Of a DNA stretch of 64,000 nucleotides, positions 9,485 through 20,548 are shown piece after piece. The position numbers were made by a program, and so were the translations under genes. The stretch lies in NCBI RefSeq assembly GCF_002933275.1, contig NZ_PSSX01000006.1:62001-126000 (forward strand). The letters run 5' to 3'. How positions within the stretch are numbered: the stretch's first letter is position 1; the number at the start of each line of letters is the position of its first letter. The notes under the pieces are model-generated. The model ran no database searches. It saw nothing but the letters and a program-made list of their open reading frames with translations, and was not told the DNA's origin. Source of the DNA: Marinobacter maroccanus (GTDB lineage Bacteria > Pseudomonadota > Gammaproteobacteria > Pseudomonadales > Oleiphilaceae).

Positions 9485-11173
9485 ATGGCCCGATTCTGTG
9501 ATTCCATTTCAGCGCCGTCAGTGCTGATTTTCGACTGGCACGGCACCCTGGTAGACACCCACGATGCCATGTTCAGTGCCATGGAAGACATGTTGCCGCA
9601 GCTGGAGGATCTGGGGCTGGTGGAGCGGCTGCTGCCGGAGGATAAATGCCGAACATCGGATGATGCCCGCCTGGTGCGTTATATCCGTATCTTCCGGCGC
9701 CTGCATCCGCGCATTCTGGCGGAGCGCCGGGTGTCGAGGACCGATATTTTCAACGCCATCTTCGGGGATGACAAAGAAGCCAAGCTGATCGCCCACAAGG
9801 CCTACAACGAGGCCTATCGCCGCTATTTTGGGCAGGTAAAGCCGTTCCAGCCCGGCGCCTATGAGTATCTCTCCGCCCTGAAAGCCATGGGTATCCGGCT
9901 GGCGGTATCCACCAACCGGAACCGGGAGTTTCTGGATCGGGAATTACAGACGGTGGACGAAGGCCGATGGCGGAACCTGTTTAATGCCACGGTGTGTGCC
10001 GACGACGTAACCGAGTACAAACCCGACCCGGAGGTGATCCTCAAAGCGCTTGAAAAGCTTGATCTGCCAGCGGATGAAAAAGCCTGGTATGTGGGTGACA
10101 GCTACGTGGACATGCTCACTGCCAACAAGGCCGGCGTGTCGGGTGTGTTCTATAACGGGGCCTGCTGGGAATCCGGCCGAATCGACAGCTGGTTCTCGCA
10201 CCGGGATGCCCCGGCAGCCATTCTGGACAGCTTTGAAGACCTGTTGGACCTGCTGGCTCTGCTCGAGCGAAGCCAGCCGGAAGCTTTTGCCCAAACGCCC
10301 GCGGAAGTTCGCCCACGGCCCTTCCCGCCGCCTCAGCGCCCGGAACCGAGGATTGAACCGGACTGGCACCCGGCGGTGGTCAAGCTGATTCGCCCTGCGG
10401 TCATCCTGTTTGACTGGCACGCCACTCTGGTGGATACGCTGGACGCCATGTACCACGCAGTGGACGACATGCTGCCGGATTTCCACAAGCTGCAGCTCAT
10501 GGACCGCATGGTGGCGCCGGAAGACAGCAAAACCCCGGAAGATGTGAAGCTGGTGGCCTATGTCCGGGAGTTTGCGAAGCTGCACCCGAAGGTGAAGGCA
10601 GACCGCAAGATCTCCCGGACCGACATTTTCGAGGTGCTGTTCGGCGACGACCAGGAGGCCAAACAGATCGCCCACCAGGCGTTCAATCACCACTACCGGA
10701 AACACTACGGTACCGTGAAGGCCTTTGAGCCGAAGGTGCGGGAGGTTCTGGATGGATTGCGGCGGATGGGCATCCAGGTGGGCGTGATTACCAACCGGGA
10801 TCGCGAGTTCTTCGAGCATGAACTGGCGGCGGTGGAAGACACCGGCTGGACCCACCTTTTTGATGTCGACGTCTGCGGCGATGACACGCCTCTGCGAAAG
10901 CCGCACCCCGATCAGTTGCTGCTGGCGGTTCAGAAGCTGGATTATCCGCCAGACCCGAGCGTCTGGTACGTTGGCGACAGCACCACGGATGTGATTGCTG
11001 CAAAACGCGCGGGCCTGACCTCGGTATTTTTCAACGGGGCCCAGTGGGACCTGCCCTGGCTGAACAAGATTTTCCCCGGCACCCACAAACACCCGGACAA
11101 GCCGGATGTGGTGGTCAATGACTTTTCGGAGTTCTGGGCACTGGTGCTGGCCTGCGAGGTGGGGCCGCCATAA
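9485..11173 (+). CDS. tandem double-HAD-domain protein with altered motif I
   Basis: The 562-aa product is two copies of one HAD domain (about residues 12-255 and 305-550) joined by a Pro/Arg-rich linker; the offset between equivalent residues is 293. Each copy has motif I as FDWHGTLVDT (D17, H19) or FDWHATLVDT (D310, H312), a motif II Thr/Asn segment (STNRNREF, ITNRDREF), a motif III Lys (KPDPE, KPHPD) and motif IV (GDSYVDM, GDSTTDV). The usual second Asp of DxD, the general acid/base, is His in both copies. A GGAGG precedes the ATG. The 3' end stops two bases from the convergent next gene. Substrate unknown; catalysis may be altered. Confidence 0.8.
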   Translation: MARFCDSISAPSVLIFDWHGTLVDTHDAMFSAMEDMLPQLEDLGLVERLLPEDKCRTSDDARLVRYIRIFRRLHPRILAERRVSRTDIFNAIFGDDKEAKLIAHKAYNEAYRRYFGQVKPFQPGAYEYLSALKAMGIRLAVSTNRNREFLDRELQTVDEGRWRNLFNATVCADDVTEYKPDPEVILKALEKLDLPADEKAWYVGDSYVDMLTANKAGVSGVFYNGACWESGRIDSWFSHRDAPAAILDSFEDLLDLLALLERSQPEAFAQTPAEVRPRPFPPPQRPEPRIEPDWHPAVVKLIRPAVILFDWHATLVDTLDAMYHAVDDMLPDFHKLQLMDRMVAPEDSKTPEDVKLVAYVREFAKLHPKVKADRKISRTDIFEVLFGDDQEAKQIAHQAFNHHYRKHYGTVKAFEPKVREVLDGLRRMGIQVGVITNRDREFFEHELAAVEDTGWTHLFDVDVCGDDTPLRKPHPDQLLLAVQKLDYPPDPSVWYVGDSTTDVIAAKRAGLTSVFFNGAQWDLPWLNKIFPGTHKHPDKPDVVVNDFSEFWALVLACEVGPP

Positions 11174-11175
11174 GG

Positions 11176-12438
11176 TCAGGGCCGTCGTTCGAGGGCGCGT
11201 AATGCCTCTTCGGCATCCAGCCCCAACATGAGGACGCCGAGAGGAACACCATCGGAAATCGGGCTGACCGGGGCGCTCACGGTGACCTGGAATCGGGATG
11301 TGGAGGCGTCGTAGCGGATTGGTGAAATATAGAGTGCGTCGATTCCCCGGAGACCCTGGCGAGTGGCATCCAGCACTTTCTGAAATTTGGCTTCATCGCC
11401 TTGCCAGTAATCGGTTGTAAGCCGGCTCATCGCCGCCAGGGTTCCCATGTTATTCATGATCATGGCCTCAGTAACGACACCGTCTTGCGCCACTTTCCAA
11501 TCATGCAAGGTTCGGGAACCCGCCAGATCAAGAATCTGGTCGGCCAGTTGCGTGGAGCCAGACGGGGCCAACGCCTGCCACATGCTGTCCTGAGTCATCA
11601 CGTCTGTGAAGCTTTCCTGTCTCGGGCCCGAAGCGATAATCTGTGGGATATCCAGAATGCTGCTGATATTGCTGATCAGCCTTTCCGAGAGCATCCGGAT
11701 AAGATGTTCCTCCTCGTCCGACAGGGCGAGATGACCGGCCATGCAACTGTTCAGCATACGATTGAAGTTGCCAAGAAATTCCGGATGGCTGGAAGTAAAG
11801 GATTCACCCAGGTAAAGGTAAAGCGGAGCGTAGCGAACGAAGTGTCGCTCCAGAACCATGCCAGGGTCCCCGTTTTCGAGGCGCAGGCCGTTCATGACAC
11901 GCTCATCCATCAGAGCCGCATCGATACGCGCACGTTTCAAAAGGGCCAGAAGTTGCGAAGCCGAGGTTACGCTGAGGAAAACCGAATAGTCATTGGCTTC
12001 CAGCCAGGCTTCTTCATTACTGCCATCAACAACTCCGATCCTTGGAGTATCAGTGAAGGGTTGGTCGCCTCTGGTAAAGAAGTACCACTTCTCCAGCGCT
12101 ACCGGATCGCTGCGTTTTGCTATGTTGTCGAGCTCTGCGGAGGGATCAATGGCAAAATAGCCATCAATCATGTTGCGTTCCAGCGCGTGTATGGCGCGAT
12201 TCTGGGGCGTAATCCGGATGCGTGTTTCCCAGCCAGAGCGGTTGGCGGCGCAAACCACCGTGTCTGCGGTTTCGCCGTAAACTCGATTGGCCCCACCCTT
12301 TTCCTGGTTCGCCATCTGGTAGGGTGGGCTTTCGAAGGTGTAGAGGTTCAGTGCCGGAGGCTGGGCCTGGCTCACTGCGGAGACCATTACCGTTAGCAGG
12401 CCCGCCAGTCGGATCTTCATAATCAAGGCCGCATCCAT
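11176..12438 (-). CDS. periplasmic solute-binding/Cache-like sensor protein
   Basis: The 420-aa protein has a signal peptide (about residues 7-26, ending SQA), a solute-binding-protein-like region (about 28-240) and a C-terminal region (about 270-418) resembling a PDC/Cache sensor, with TTDYWQGDEAKFQKV and a closing PLGVLMLGLD strand. It has no transmembrane anchor after the signal peptide, so it should be free in the periplasm. A second ATG at residue 7 (12420) is an alternative start. It is divergent from the response regulator at 12517 and probably feeds a ligand signal to the adjacent kinase; this is inference. Confidence 0.65.
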   Translation of the reverse strand: MDAALIMKIRLAGLLTVMVSAVSQAQPPALNLYTFESPPYQMANQEKGGANRVYGETADTVVCAANRSGWETRIRITPQNRAIHALERNMIDGYFAIDPSAELDNIAKRSDPVALEKWYFFTRGDQPFTDTPRIGVVDGSNEEAWLEANDYSVFLSVTSASQLLALLKRARIDAALMDERVMNGLRLENGDPGMVLERHFVRYAPLYLYLGESFTSSHPEFLGNFNRMLNSCMAGHLALSDEEEHLIRMLSERLISNISSILDIPQIIASGPRQESFTDVMTQDSMWQALAPSGSTQLADQILDLAGSRTLHDWKVAQDGVVTEAMIMNNMGTLAAMSRLTTDYWQGDEAKFQKVLDATRQGLRGIDALYISPIRYDASTSRFQVTVSAPVSPISDGVPLGVLMLGLDAEEALRALERRP

Positions 12439-12516
12439 GTTTTCAACAATCCTTATGTGAGGCTAGCACCATTGTTGGGCTTTTGCTGCACAACGTTAGG
12501 ACATATTCTGATAGGT

Positions 12517-13257
12517 ATGAACAACAACAAAGACCAACCCATGAATGAGAGAAAAGCATCGATATTGGTAGTGGATGACGACGCTGCTATCCGTGAGCTT
12601 TTAGAGGAGCATCTGACCCGGGTAGGGTACGAGGTCATAACCGCGGGAGACGGCGACCAGATGCGACTGCAGCTGGGCTGGGCCCACGTCGACCTGATTG
12701 TCCTGGATGTCATGTTGCCCGGCGATGACGGTTTTACTCTGTGCCGGCAGATACGTGAACACAGTCGGGTGCCGATCATCATGCTCACCGCGAGCTCCGA
12801 CGAAACAGATCGGGTTGTGGGCCTGGAGCTGGGCGCCGATGATTACCTCGCCAAACCCTTCAGTGCCCGGGAACTTCAGGCCCGGGTGAAAGCGCTCCTT
12901 CGCAGGGCGAGTTTCAGTCGGTCTGACAACCCTCGCTACGTCGTCTTTGATCGCTGGCGGTTGGATACCCTGGCCCATGAACTGATCGACGAGAATCAGC
13001 AGGGCACGGCACTGTCCGGTGCAGACTTCGCTCTGCTTCAACTGTTTCTGAACCATCCCAACGAGGTGCTGGATCGGGACACCATATCCGATGTTACCCG
13101 TGGCCGGGAGTCCATGCCGCTGGACAGGGTGGTGGATGTGGCTGTCAGTCGGCTGAGGCAGCGCCTTGGCGATCAGGGCCGCAACCCCAGGCTGATCAAG
13201 ACAGTGCGGGGAGCTGGCTACCTGCTGGCAGCAACGGTGACCCATGTTGCCGAGTAA
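12517..13257 (+). CDS. OmpR-family response regulator (GltR-like)
   Basis: A 246-aa regulator with a receiver domain (acid pocket near residues 20-22, phosphoacceptor D64 in LIVLDVMLPGDDG, Lys in LAKPFSAREL) and a C-terminal winged helix (about 145-240, ending VRGAGYLLA). The start at 12517 is preferred, with a further ATG at 12541 possible. The kinase gene overlaps its end by 14 bp. The pair directly precedes a carbohydrate porin and sugar ABC operon, the arrangement seen for the Pseudomonas GltR/GtrS glucose-uptake regulators, so control of those genes is likely. Confidence 0.88.
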   Translation: MNNNKDQPMNERKASILVVDDDAAIRELLEEHLTRVGYEVITAGDGDQMRLQLGWAHVDLIVLDVMLPGDDGFTLCRQIREHSRVPIIMLTASSDETDRVVGLELGADDYLAKPFSARELQARVKALLRRASFSRSDNPRYVVFDRWRLDTLAHELIDENQQGTALSGADFALLQLFLNHPNEVLDRDTISDVTRGRESMPLDRVVDVAVSRLRQRLGDQGRNPRLIKTVRGAGYLLAATVTHVAE

Positions 13258-14710
13258 TGGCGGTGAAACGGAAAAGCAATCCTGGCGCTGGTTTCCCTCC
13301 TCACTTCTCGGGCGGGTACTACTGCTTACACTGTTGGCAATGGCGAGCGCCCAGATTATTTCCAGCGCCGCCTGGATTGCCACATTCCGGGCCCAGCAGG
13401 TTGAGGGGCTGGTGGCTACCACCCGTAACCTGGCGCAGTCGGCTGCGGCAACCGCGCAATTTTTCAATTCGCTCCCGCTGGAATACCGGCATATTGTGCT
13501 GGATCAGCTCCGCGATATGGGCGGCACCCGCTTTTTCGTCTCGCTCAATGATAAACGTATCAATATGGCGCCGTTACCGGACACAGAGCGGAAACGGTTG
13601 GTAACGGAAGAGGTCGAAACGGTACTTCGCAAAAGGCTGGGTAATGGGATCAATCTCTATGTGGATTTCGTGGATCCTGCCGATTTGAGGATTCTGAACA
13701 CTGAATTGCCACTCGATGCGTTGCCACAGTCCTGGGCCCACTATGCACTGACACTGGAGCCTCTGAATCCGCCGGTACTGGTTACCCAAATCGAAGTCGC
13801 AGAAAGTGAGTGGTTATACCTGGCTGCGGCACTGCCGGCCCCTTACGTGTCACTGGAGGAGGAGGGAATTCCCGGCCAGCAGATCCTGTTTCTGATGGTG
13901 ATGATCGCCATTCTGTTTCCGGTACTTGCATGGCTGATCCGACAACAGACGCGGCCTTTACGCAAGCTGGCAAGGGCCGCCCGGGATCTGCCTCTGGAGG
14001 ATGATCAGCCACCTTTGGTCGAGAAGGGCAGTGCGGAAATACTGGCGGTGACCCGCAGCTTCAACACCATGCGTCGTCGATTGCAGAGTTACATCAGCGA
14101 CCGGAACCAGCTATTCCGTGCCATTTCCCACGACCTCAAGACCCCGATAACACGCTTGCGTTTGCGGGTGGATCTGATTGACGACGACGGGATGCGAGAA
14201 CGCCTGGAGGCGGACCTCCAGGAACTGGAATTGCTGGCGAAGAATGCCCTTCAGTCGATGAAAGACACCGACATTCACGAAAACGCCGAGGCCGTGGATG
14301 TGGAGCGTATGCTCAGTGGAATGGCGGAAGCGTACCAGGGAGACGGACCTGATCGGGTGACTGTGCAGGGCCATTGTCGGCCGTACCGGGGCAAGCCATT
14401 GGCTCTGAAACGATGTCTTGGCAACCTGGTGGATAACGCCGTCAAGTATGGCGACAAAGCCATGGTGCGAATTGAAGACATGGCGGGCCAACTGGTGATC
14501 CACGTGGAGGATGAGGGCCCTGGTGTTTCCGAGCACCAGTTATCCCGCATTTTCGAACCCTATTACCGGCTGGATAAAAACCAGCACCAGGGTTTTGGTC
14601 TCGGTTTGGGCATATCGCGAAACATTGCCCAGAGCCACGGCGGCGAACTGGAAATCAGCAACCGTACCGCCGGTGGTCTGCATGTAAAACTGATCTTGCC
14701 CCGCCACTGA
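13244..14710 (+). CDS. sensor histidine kinase (GtrS-like)
   Basis: A 488-aa membrane kinase. A helix at about residues 21-45 and one at about 212-232 flank a periplasmic domain of about 165 residues. HAMP follows, then a HisKA domain with FRAISHDLKTPITR (H296) and an ATPase domain with the N box NLVDNAVKYG, G1 in DEGPGVS and the G2 GFGLGLGISRN. It overlaps the response regulator gene. The periplasmic domain could sense a sugar acid or receive the signal of the divergent periplasmic protein at 11176-12438. Confidence 0.9.
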   Translation: MLPSNGGETEKQSWRWFPSSLLGRVLLLTLLAMASAQIISSAAWIATFRAQQVEGLVATTRNLAQSAAATAQFFNSLPLEYRHIVLDQLRDMGGTRFFVSLNDKRINMAPLPDTERKRLVTEEVETVLRKRLGNGINLYVDFVDPADLRILNTELPLDALPQSWAHYALTLEPLNPPVLVTQIEVAESEWLYLAAALPAPYVSLEEEGIPGQQILFLMVMIAILFPVLAWLIRQQTRPLRKLARAARDLPLEDDQPPLVEKGSAEILAVTRSFNTMRRRLQSYISDRNQLFRAISHDLKTPITRLRLRVDLIDDDGMRERLEADLQELELLAKNALQSMKDTDIHENAEAVDVERMLSGMAEAYQGDGPDRVTVQGHCRPYRGKPLALKRCLGNLVDNAVKYGDKAMVRIEDMAGQLVIHVEDEGPGVSEHQLSRIFEPYYRLDKNQHQGFGLGLGISRNIAQSHGGELEISNRTAGGLHVKLILPRH

Positions 14711-14713
14711 CAG

Positions 14714-14737
14714 CCATGTAACAACCTTGTTACATGG
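14714..14737. promoter_or_regulatory. 11-bp inverted repeat ahead of the porin
   Basis: Perfect arms CCATGTAACAA and TTGTTACATGG separated by two bases begin four bases after the kinase stop and lie 81 bp before the porin ATG. No T-run follows, so a simple terminator is less likely than an operator for the porin/ABC operon, but both remain possible. Confidence 0.45.
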
Positions 14738-14797
14738 GCATTTCCCTTTGATACGTAGCGGGTTCGTTTCTTGCCATAGACTCCAGATTGCCAATAA

Positions 14798-16258
<1,461 letters not shown>

Positions 16259-16294
16259 ACCTGATCAAGACAACAAAACAGGAAGAAATTGACC

Positions 16295-17554
16295 ATGACT
16301 ATGTTCAAGAAAACTCTTGCTGCTGCAGCCGTATCTGCGGCATTGCTTCCGGCCCAGGCCATTCAGGCCGGCGAAGTTGAAGTTCTGCACTGGTGGACCG
16401 CTGGCGGCGAAGCCCGCGCCGCGGCCGCGCTCAAGGAAATGATGGAAGAGCAGGGCCACACCTGGAAAGACTTTGCCGTGGCCGGTGGTGGTGGTGAAGC
16501 GGCCATGACTGTGCTCAAGACCCGTGCTGTTTCCGGCAATCCCCCGGCTGCAGCACAGATCAAGGGCCTGGATATCCGGGAATGGGCCAAGCTTGGCTTT
16601 CTCACCAGCCTGGATGATGTGGCCGAAGCGAACAACTGGGACCAGTTGATTCCGCCGGTTATTGCCGATGTCATGCAATACGAGGACAGCTATGTCGCCG
16701 TGCCGGTGAATGTGCACCGGGTTAACTGGCTTTGGGCCAACCCGGAGGTACTTGAGAACGCAGGGGTTTCTGTGCCCAAGACCCTGGAAGAATTCTACGC
16801 CGCCGCTGAGAAGCTGGAAGCTGATGGTGTTATCCCGTTGGCCCATGGTGGTCAGCCCTGGCAGGACGCAACGGTTTTCGAAGCCGTGGCTCTGGCGGTC
16901 ATGGGGCCAGAAGACTTCGCCAGTGCGTTTGTTGAGCACGACATGGACGTGATTAACAGCGCACAAATGGAAGAGGTCTTCGCCGAGTTTGCCAAGGTGA
17001 TGAGCTATGTGGATGACAACGCAGCCGGCCGTGACTGGAACACCGCCACCGGCATGGTCATTCGGGGCGAAGCAGCCATGCAGATCATGGGCGACTGGGC
17101 CAAGGGGGAGTTCACTGCCGCCGGCCTGACTCCTGGCGAGGATTACATCTGCGCCCCGGCACCGGGTACTGGTGGGCAGTTCACCTTTAACGTCGACTCA
17201 TTCGCCATGTTCAGTCTCAGCGATGAGGACAACACCAGGGCGCAGAAAGACCTGGCTCGCACGATCATGGAGCCGGAGTTCCAGACCGTGTTCAACAAGG
17301 CCAAGGGCTCGATCCCGGTTCGTACCGACATGGATATGTCCGGCTTTGATTCCTGTGCCCAGGCATCCATGGACACCTTCAAAAGCAGTGCTGACGACGG
17401 CGGCCTGGTGCCCAGCTTTGCCCACGGCCTGGCTACCACCAGTTACGTGCAGGGCCAGATTTTTGATGTTGTCACCAACTTCGTGAACTCCGATAACAAG
17501 GATCCGGTCCGGGCCACTGACCAGCTGGCAGCAGCTATTCAGGCGGCACTCTGA
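16295..17554 (+). CDS. gtsA: sugar ABC transporter substrate-binding protein (GtsA-like)
   Basis: Periplasmic binding protein of about 419 aa in the extracellular solute-binding family 1. The ATG at 16295 (after GGAAGA) is preferred to the TTG at 16289. A signal peptide ending IQAG precedes EVEVLHWWTAGGEARAAAALK, characteristic of glucose/mannose-type GtsA proteins. PVNVHRVNWLW and GDWAKGEF are also typical. Followed by two permease genes and an ATPase gene. Glucose or mannose is the likely ligand by similarity; not shown directly. Confidence 0.85.
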   Translation: MTMFKKTLAAAAVSAALLPAQAIQAGEVEVLHWWTAGGEARAAAALKEMMEEQGHTWKDFAVAGGGGEAAMTVLKTRAVSGNPPAAAQIKGLDIREWAKLGFLTSLDDVAEANNWDQLIPPVIADVMQYEDSYVAVPVNVHRVNWLWANPEVLENAGVSVPKTLEEFYAAAEKLEADGVIPLAHGGQPWQDATVFEAVALAVMGPEDFASAFVEHDMDVINSAQMEEVFAEFAKVMSYVDDNAAGRDWNTATGMVIRGEAAMQIMGDWAKGEFTAAGLTPGEDYICAPAPGTGGQFTFNVDSFAMFSLSDEDNTRAQKDLARTIMEPEFQTVFNKAKGSIPVRTDMDMSGFDSCAQASMDTFKSSADDGGLVPSFAHGLATTSYVQGQIFDVVTNFVNSDNKDPVRATDQLAAAIQAAL

Positions 17555-17607
17555 TCCGGTAGGGGCCACCCGTTCGGGTGTCCCCCGATCCTCTCGGGAG
17601 ACTCATC

Positions 17608-18534
17608 ATGGAACACACTCAACGCCAACCCGCCAGGGTGGCCAGGGCGCCGTCACGCTTTCTCGACGCGTTGCAGCGCTGGCTGCCAAAGCTGGTTGTA
17701 GCGCCCACATTTGTCCTTATCGGTGTTGGCATATACGGCTACATGCTCTGGACCGGTGTGCTGTCGTTCACCAGTTCCAGCTTCCTGCCGGTGTATGACT
17801 TTGTCGGCTTCGATCAGTACGCCAAGCTGATGGCTAACGACCGCTGGCTGACCGCCTCCATCAATCTGGGCATCTTTGGCGGTCTTTTCATTTTCAGTTG
17901 CCTGGTTATTGGCGTGATACTGGCGATTTTCCTGGATCAGCGGATTCGCCAGGAAGGTGCTATTCGTACCATCTATCTCTACCCCATGGCCCTGTCGATG
18001 ATTGTCACCGGCACCGTCTGGAAATGGATCCTGAATCCCAGCCTCGGGTTGGAAAAGCTGATGCACGACTGGGGTTGGACGTCGTTCAGTTTCGACTGGC
18101 TGGTTAGCTCGGACATGGCTATCTACACCATCGTGATGGCCGCGGTCTGGCAGGCCTCCGGCTTCGTCATGGCGCTGTTTCTCGCCGGGCTTCGCGGTGT
18201 GGATTCCTCGATCATCCGGGCCGCCCGGGTCGATGGCGCCAGCCTGCCGCTGATCTACTGGAAAATCATCCTGCCATCCCTGCGGCCGGTATTCTTCAGC
18301 GCAGTGATGGTCCTGGCTCACATAGCCATCAAAAGCTTTGATCTGGTGATGGCCATGACCGCTGGCGGTCCGGGCTACTCCACCGACCTGCCGGCAGTAT
18401 TCATGTATGCCCACACCTTCACCAGGGGGCAGATGGGCCTTGGGTCCGCCAGTGCCATGCTGATGCTGGGCGCCATTCTGGCCCTGATCGTGCCTTACCT
18501 GTATTCGGAACTGAGGGAGAAACGCCATGACTGA
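17608..18534 (+). CDS. gtsB: sugar ABC transporter permease (GtsB-like)
   Basis: A 308-aa inner-membrane permease of the MalF/UgpA type with six or seven helices. The EAA loop that contacts the ATPase is IIRAARVDGASLPLIYWKIILPSLRP near residues 205-230. The start at 17608 follows CGGGAG; the frame extends upstream to 17578 without a better start. Its end overlaps the next permease gene by 8 bp, indicating coupled translation. Confidence 0.88.
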   Translation: MEHTQRQPARVARAPSRFLDALQRWLPKLVVAPTFVLIGVGIYGYMLWTGVLSFTSSSFLPVYDFVGFDQYAKLMANDRWLTASINLGIFGGLFIFSCLVIGVILAIFLDQRIRQEGAIRTIYLYPMALSMIVTGTVWKWILNPSLGLEKLMHDWGWTSFSFDWLVSSDMAIYTIVMAAVWQASGFVMALFLAGLRGVDSSIIRAARVDGASLPLIYWKIILPSLRPVFFSAVMVLAHIAIKSFDLVMAMTAGGPGYSTDLPAVFMYAHTFTRGQMGLGSASAMLMLGAILALIVPYLYSELREKRHD

Positions 18535-19396
18535 TGTGGTTCGCACCGGCTTTCGTCCCAGCCGCGTGGCCATCTACGGGCTTTTGCTCCTGGCCGCCCT
18601 GGTCTACCTGATTCCGCTGTTCATCATGTTGGTGACCAGCTTCAAGACGCCCATGGACATCCGAACCGGCAACCTGATGGCCTTGCCCACGGACTGGACC
18701 ACCATTGGCTGGACGAAAGCCTGGTCCGAGGCCTGCACCGGTGTTCAGTGTGAGGGGATCAGCGGGTATTTCTGGAACTCGTTCAAGATGACCGTGCCCG
18801 CGGTACTGATTTCCACCTTGCTGGGCGCCTTCAACGGCTACGTGCTGTCCAAGTGGAAGTTCAAGGGCTCTGACCTGTTTTTCGGAATGCTGCTGTTCGG
18901 CTGCTTCGTTCCGTTCCAGGTGGTCCTGTTGCCTATGGCGGCAACCCTGGGACAACTTGGTTTGGCCAACACCACCAGCGGTCTGGTACTGGTGCACGTG
19001 ATTTACGGGGTGGCCTTCACCACGCTGTTCTTCAGAAACTACTACGTGGCCATTCCGGATGCCCTTATCAAGGCTGCCCGGCTCGACGGTGCCGGCTTCT
19101 TTACCATCTTTTTCCGCATTCTGCTGCCCATGTCCACACCCATATTCATGGTGTCGCTGATCTGGCAGTTCACCCAGATCTGGAACGACTTCCTGTTCGG
19201 CGTGGTGTTCGCCAGCGGTGACAGCCAGCCCATCACCGTGGCGCTCAACAATCTGGTGAACACCAGCACCGGGGTGAAGGAATACAACGTGGATATGGCG
19301 GCAGCGATGATCGCGGCGCTGCCAACCCTGGTGGTCTATATCGTCGCCGGCAAATACTTCATCCGGGGCCTGACCGCCGGATCTGTCAAAGGTTGA
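18527..19396 (+). CDS. gtsC: sugar ABC transporter permease (GtsC-like)
   Basis: The 289-aa permease of the MalG/UgpE type has six helices and an EAA loop (ALIKAARLDGAGFFTIFFRILLP) near residues 178-200. It starts inside the end of gtsB and ends 18 bp before the ATPase gene. It forms the membrane pore with GtsB. Confidence 0.88.
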   Translation: MTDVVRTGFRPSRVAIYGLLLLAALVYLIPLFIMLVTSFKTPMDIRTGNLMALPTDWTTIGWTKAWSEACTGVQCEGISGYFWNSFKMTVPAVLISTLLGAFNGYVLSKWKFKGSDLFFGMLLFGCFVPFQVVLLPMAATLGQLGLANTTSGLVLVHVIYGVAFTTLFFRNYYVAIPDALIKAARLDGAGFFTIFFRILLPMSTPIFMVSLIWQFTQIWNDFLFGVVFASGDSQPITVALNNLVNTSTGVKEYNVDMAAAMIAALPTLVVYIVAGKYFIRGLTAGSVKG

Positions 19397-19414
19397 CCTG
19401 AGAGGATAACAATA

Positions 19415-20533
19415 ATGTCTCAACTGGAACTGCGGAGCATCCGCAAAACCTATCCGGGCGTTGCCGAGGAAACCCTCAAGGGCATCGATATCGACATCGC
19501 GTCCGGTGAATTCCTGATACTCGTGGGCCCATCTGGCTGTGGTAAATCCACCCTGATGAACACCATTGCCGGCCTGGAAACCATCACCGATGGCTCGATA
19601 GTCCTGGATGGCAAGGACATCTCCACCATGGAGCCAAAAGACCGGGACATCGCCATGGTGTTCCAGTCCTACGCCCTGTACCCGACCATGTCTGTGCGCG
19701 AGAATATCGCCTTCGGCCTGAAAATCCGCGGTTTGCCAAAGCACGAGATTGATCAGGAAGTAGAACGGGTGGCCGATTTACTGCAAATCTCCCAGCTGCT
19801 CAACAAGAAGCCGGCAAACCTGTCTGGCGGCCAGCAGCAGCGGGTAGCCATGGGCCGGGCCCTGGCCCGCCGACCACGGATTTACCTGTTCGACGAGCCG
19901 CTCTCCAACCTGGATGCCAAATTGAGGGTGGAGATGCGCACCGAGATCAAGAAACTGCACCAGCGCCTGAAAACCACCATCGTGTACGTCACCCACGACC
20001 AGATAGAGGCCATGACCCTGGCAGATCGGATTGCCGTGCTCAAGGATGGTGAGTTGCAGCAGCTGGGTACGCCAAAAGAAGTGTATGACCGGCCGGAAAA
20101 CCTGTTTGTTGCCGGCTTCATGGGCTCACCGGCCATGAGCTTTGTGCCGGTGACTGTTGAACAGAGGGAAGGCGGTCTGCAGGCGGAAGTGCGTGGCAAT
20201 GATGGCCGGGCCGTGAAGCTGCCGGTGCCGGAATTCCTGGCCGACCGGGTGGGCAAAAAGGTTATTCTGGGTATCCGGCCGGAGCACATCACCCAGCCCC
20301 AGGATCAGAAGAACGACCAGACTCTGGTGGCGAAGGGCGAGTTCACCATCGAAGTGACCGAGCCCACCGGCCCGGACGTGATCGCGCTGATCCAGCTCAA
20401 TGATACCAACGTGCATTGCCGGATTGATCCGGAGCACCCGGTGACCTGGGGTGAGACTGCCGAGCTGATGTTCGATATGAAAAAAGTGGTGTTCTTCGAT
20501 CCGGAAACGGAGAAGCGGATCGCCCCGCACTGA
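19415..20533 (+). CDS. gtsD: sugar ABC transporter ATPase, MalK/UgpC family (GtsD-like)
   Basis: The 372-aa ATPase has Walker [10 protein letters not shown] (residues 38-46), Q-loop VFQSYALYP, signature [15 protein letters not shown], Walker [13 protein letters not shown] and the switch His in VTHDQ. A C-terminal TOBE-type regulatory domain (about 240-372) is present, as in MalK. It powers the GtsABC importer and closes the operon, ending 15 bp from the convergent photolyase gene. Confidence 0.9.
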   Translation: MSQLELRSIRKTYPGVAEETLKGIDIDIASGEFLILVGPSGCGKSTLMNTIAGLETITDGSIVLDGKDISTMEPKDRDIAMVFQSYALYPTMSVRENIAFGLKIRGLPKHEIDQEVERVADLLQISQLLNKKPANLSGGQQQRVAMGRALARRPRIYLFDEPLSNLDAKLRVEMRTEIKKLHQRLKTTIVYVTHDQIEAMTLADRIAVLKDGELQQLGTPKEVYDRPENLFVAGFMGSPAMSFVPVTVEQREGGLQAEVRGNDGRAVKLPVPEFLADRVGKKVILGIRPEHITQPQDQKNDQTLVAKGEFTIEVTEPTGPDVIALIQLNDTNVHCRIDPEHPVTWGETAELMFDMKKVVFFDPETEKRIAPH

Positions 20534-20548
20534 TTCGGCTTGTCGGTA

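Noticed and set aside
18419..19744. 441-aa open frame antisense to gtsC and gtsD
   Set aside because: Composition is His/Gln/Gly-rich as expected for antisense of membrane-protein codons, and the sense genes are clear.
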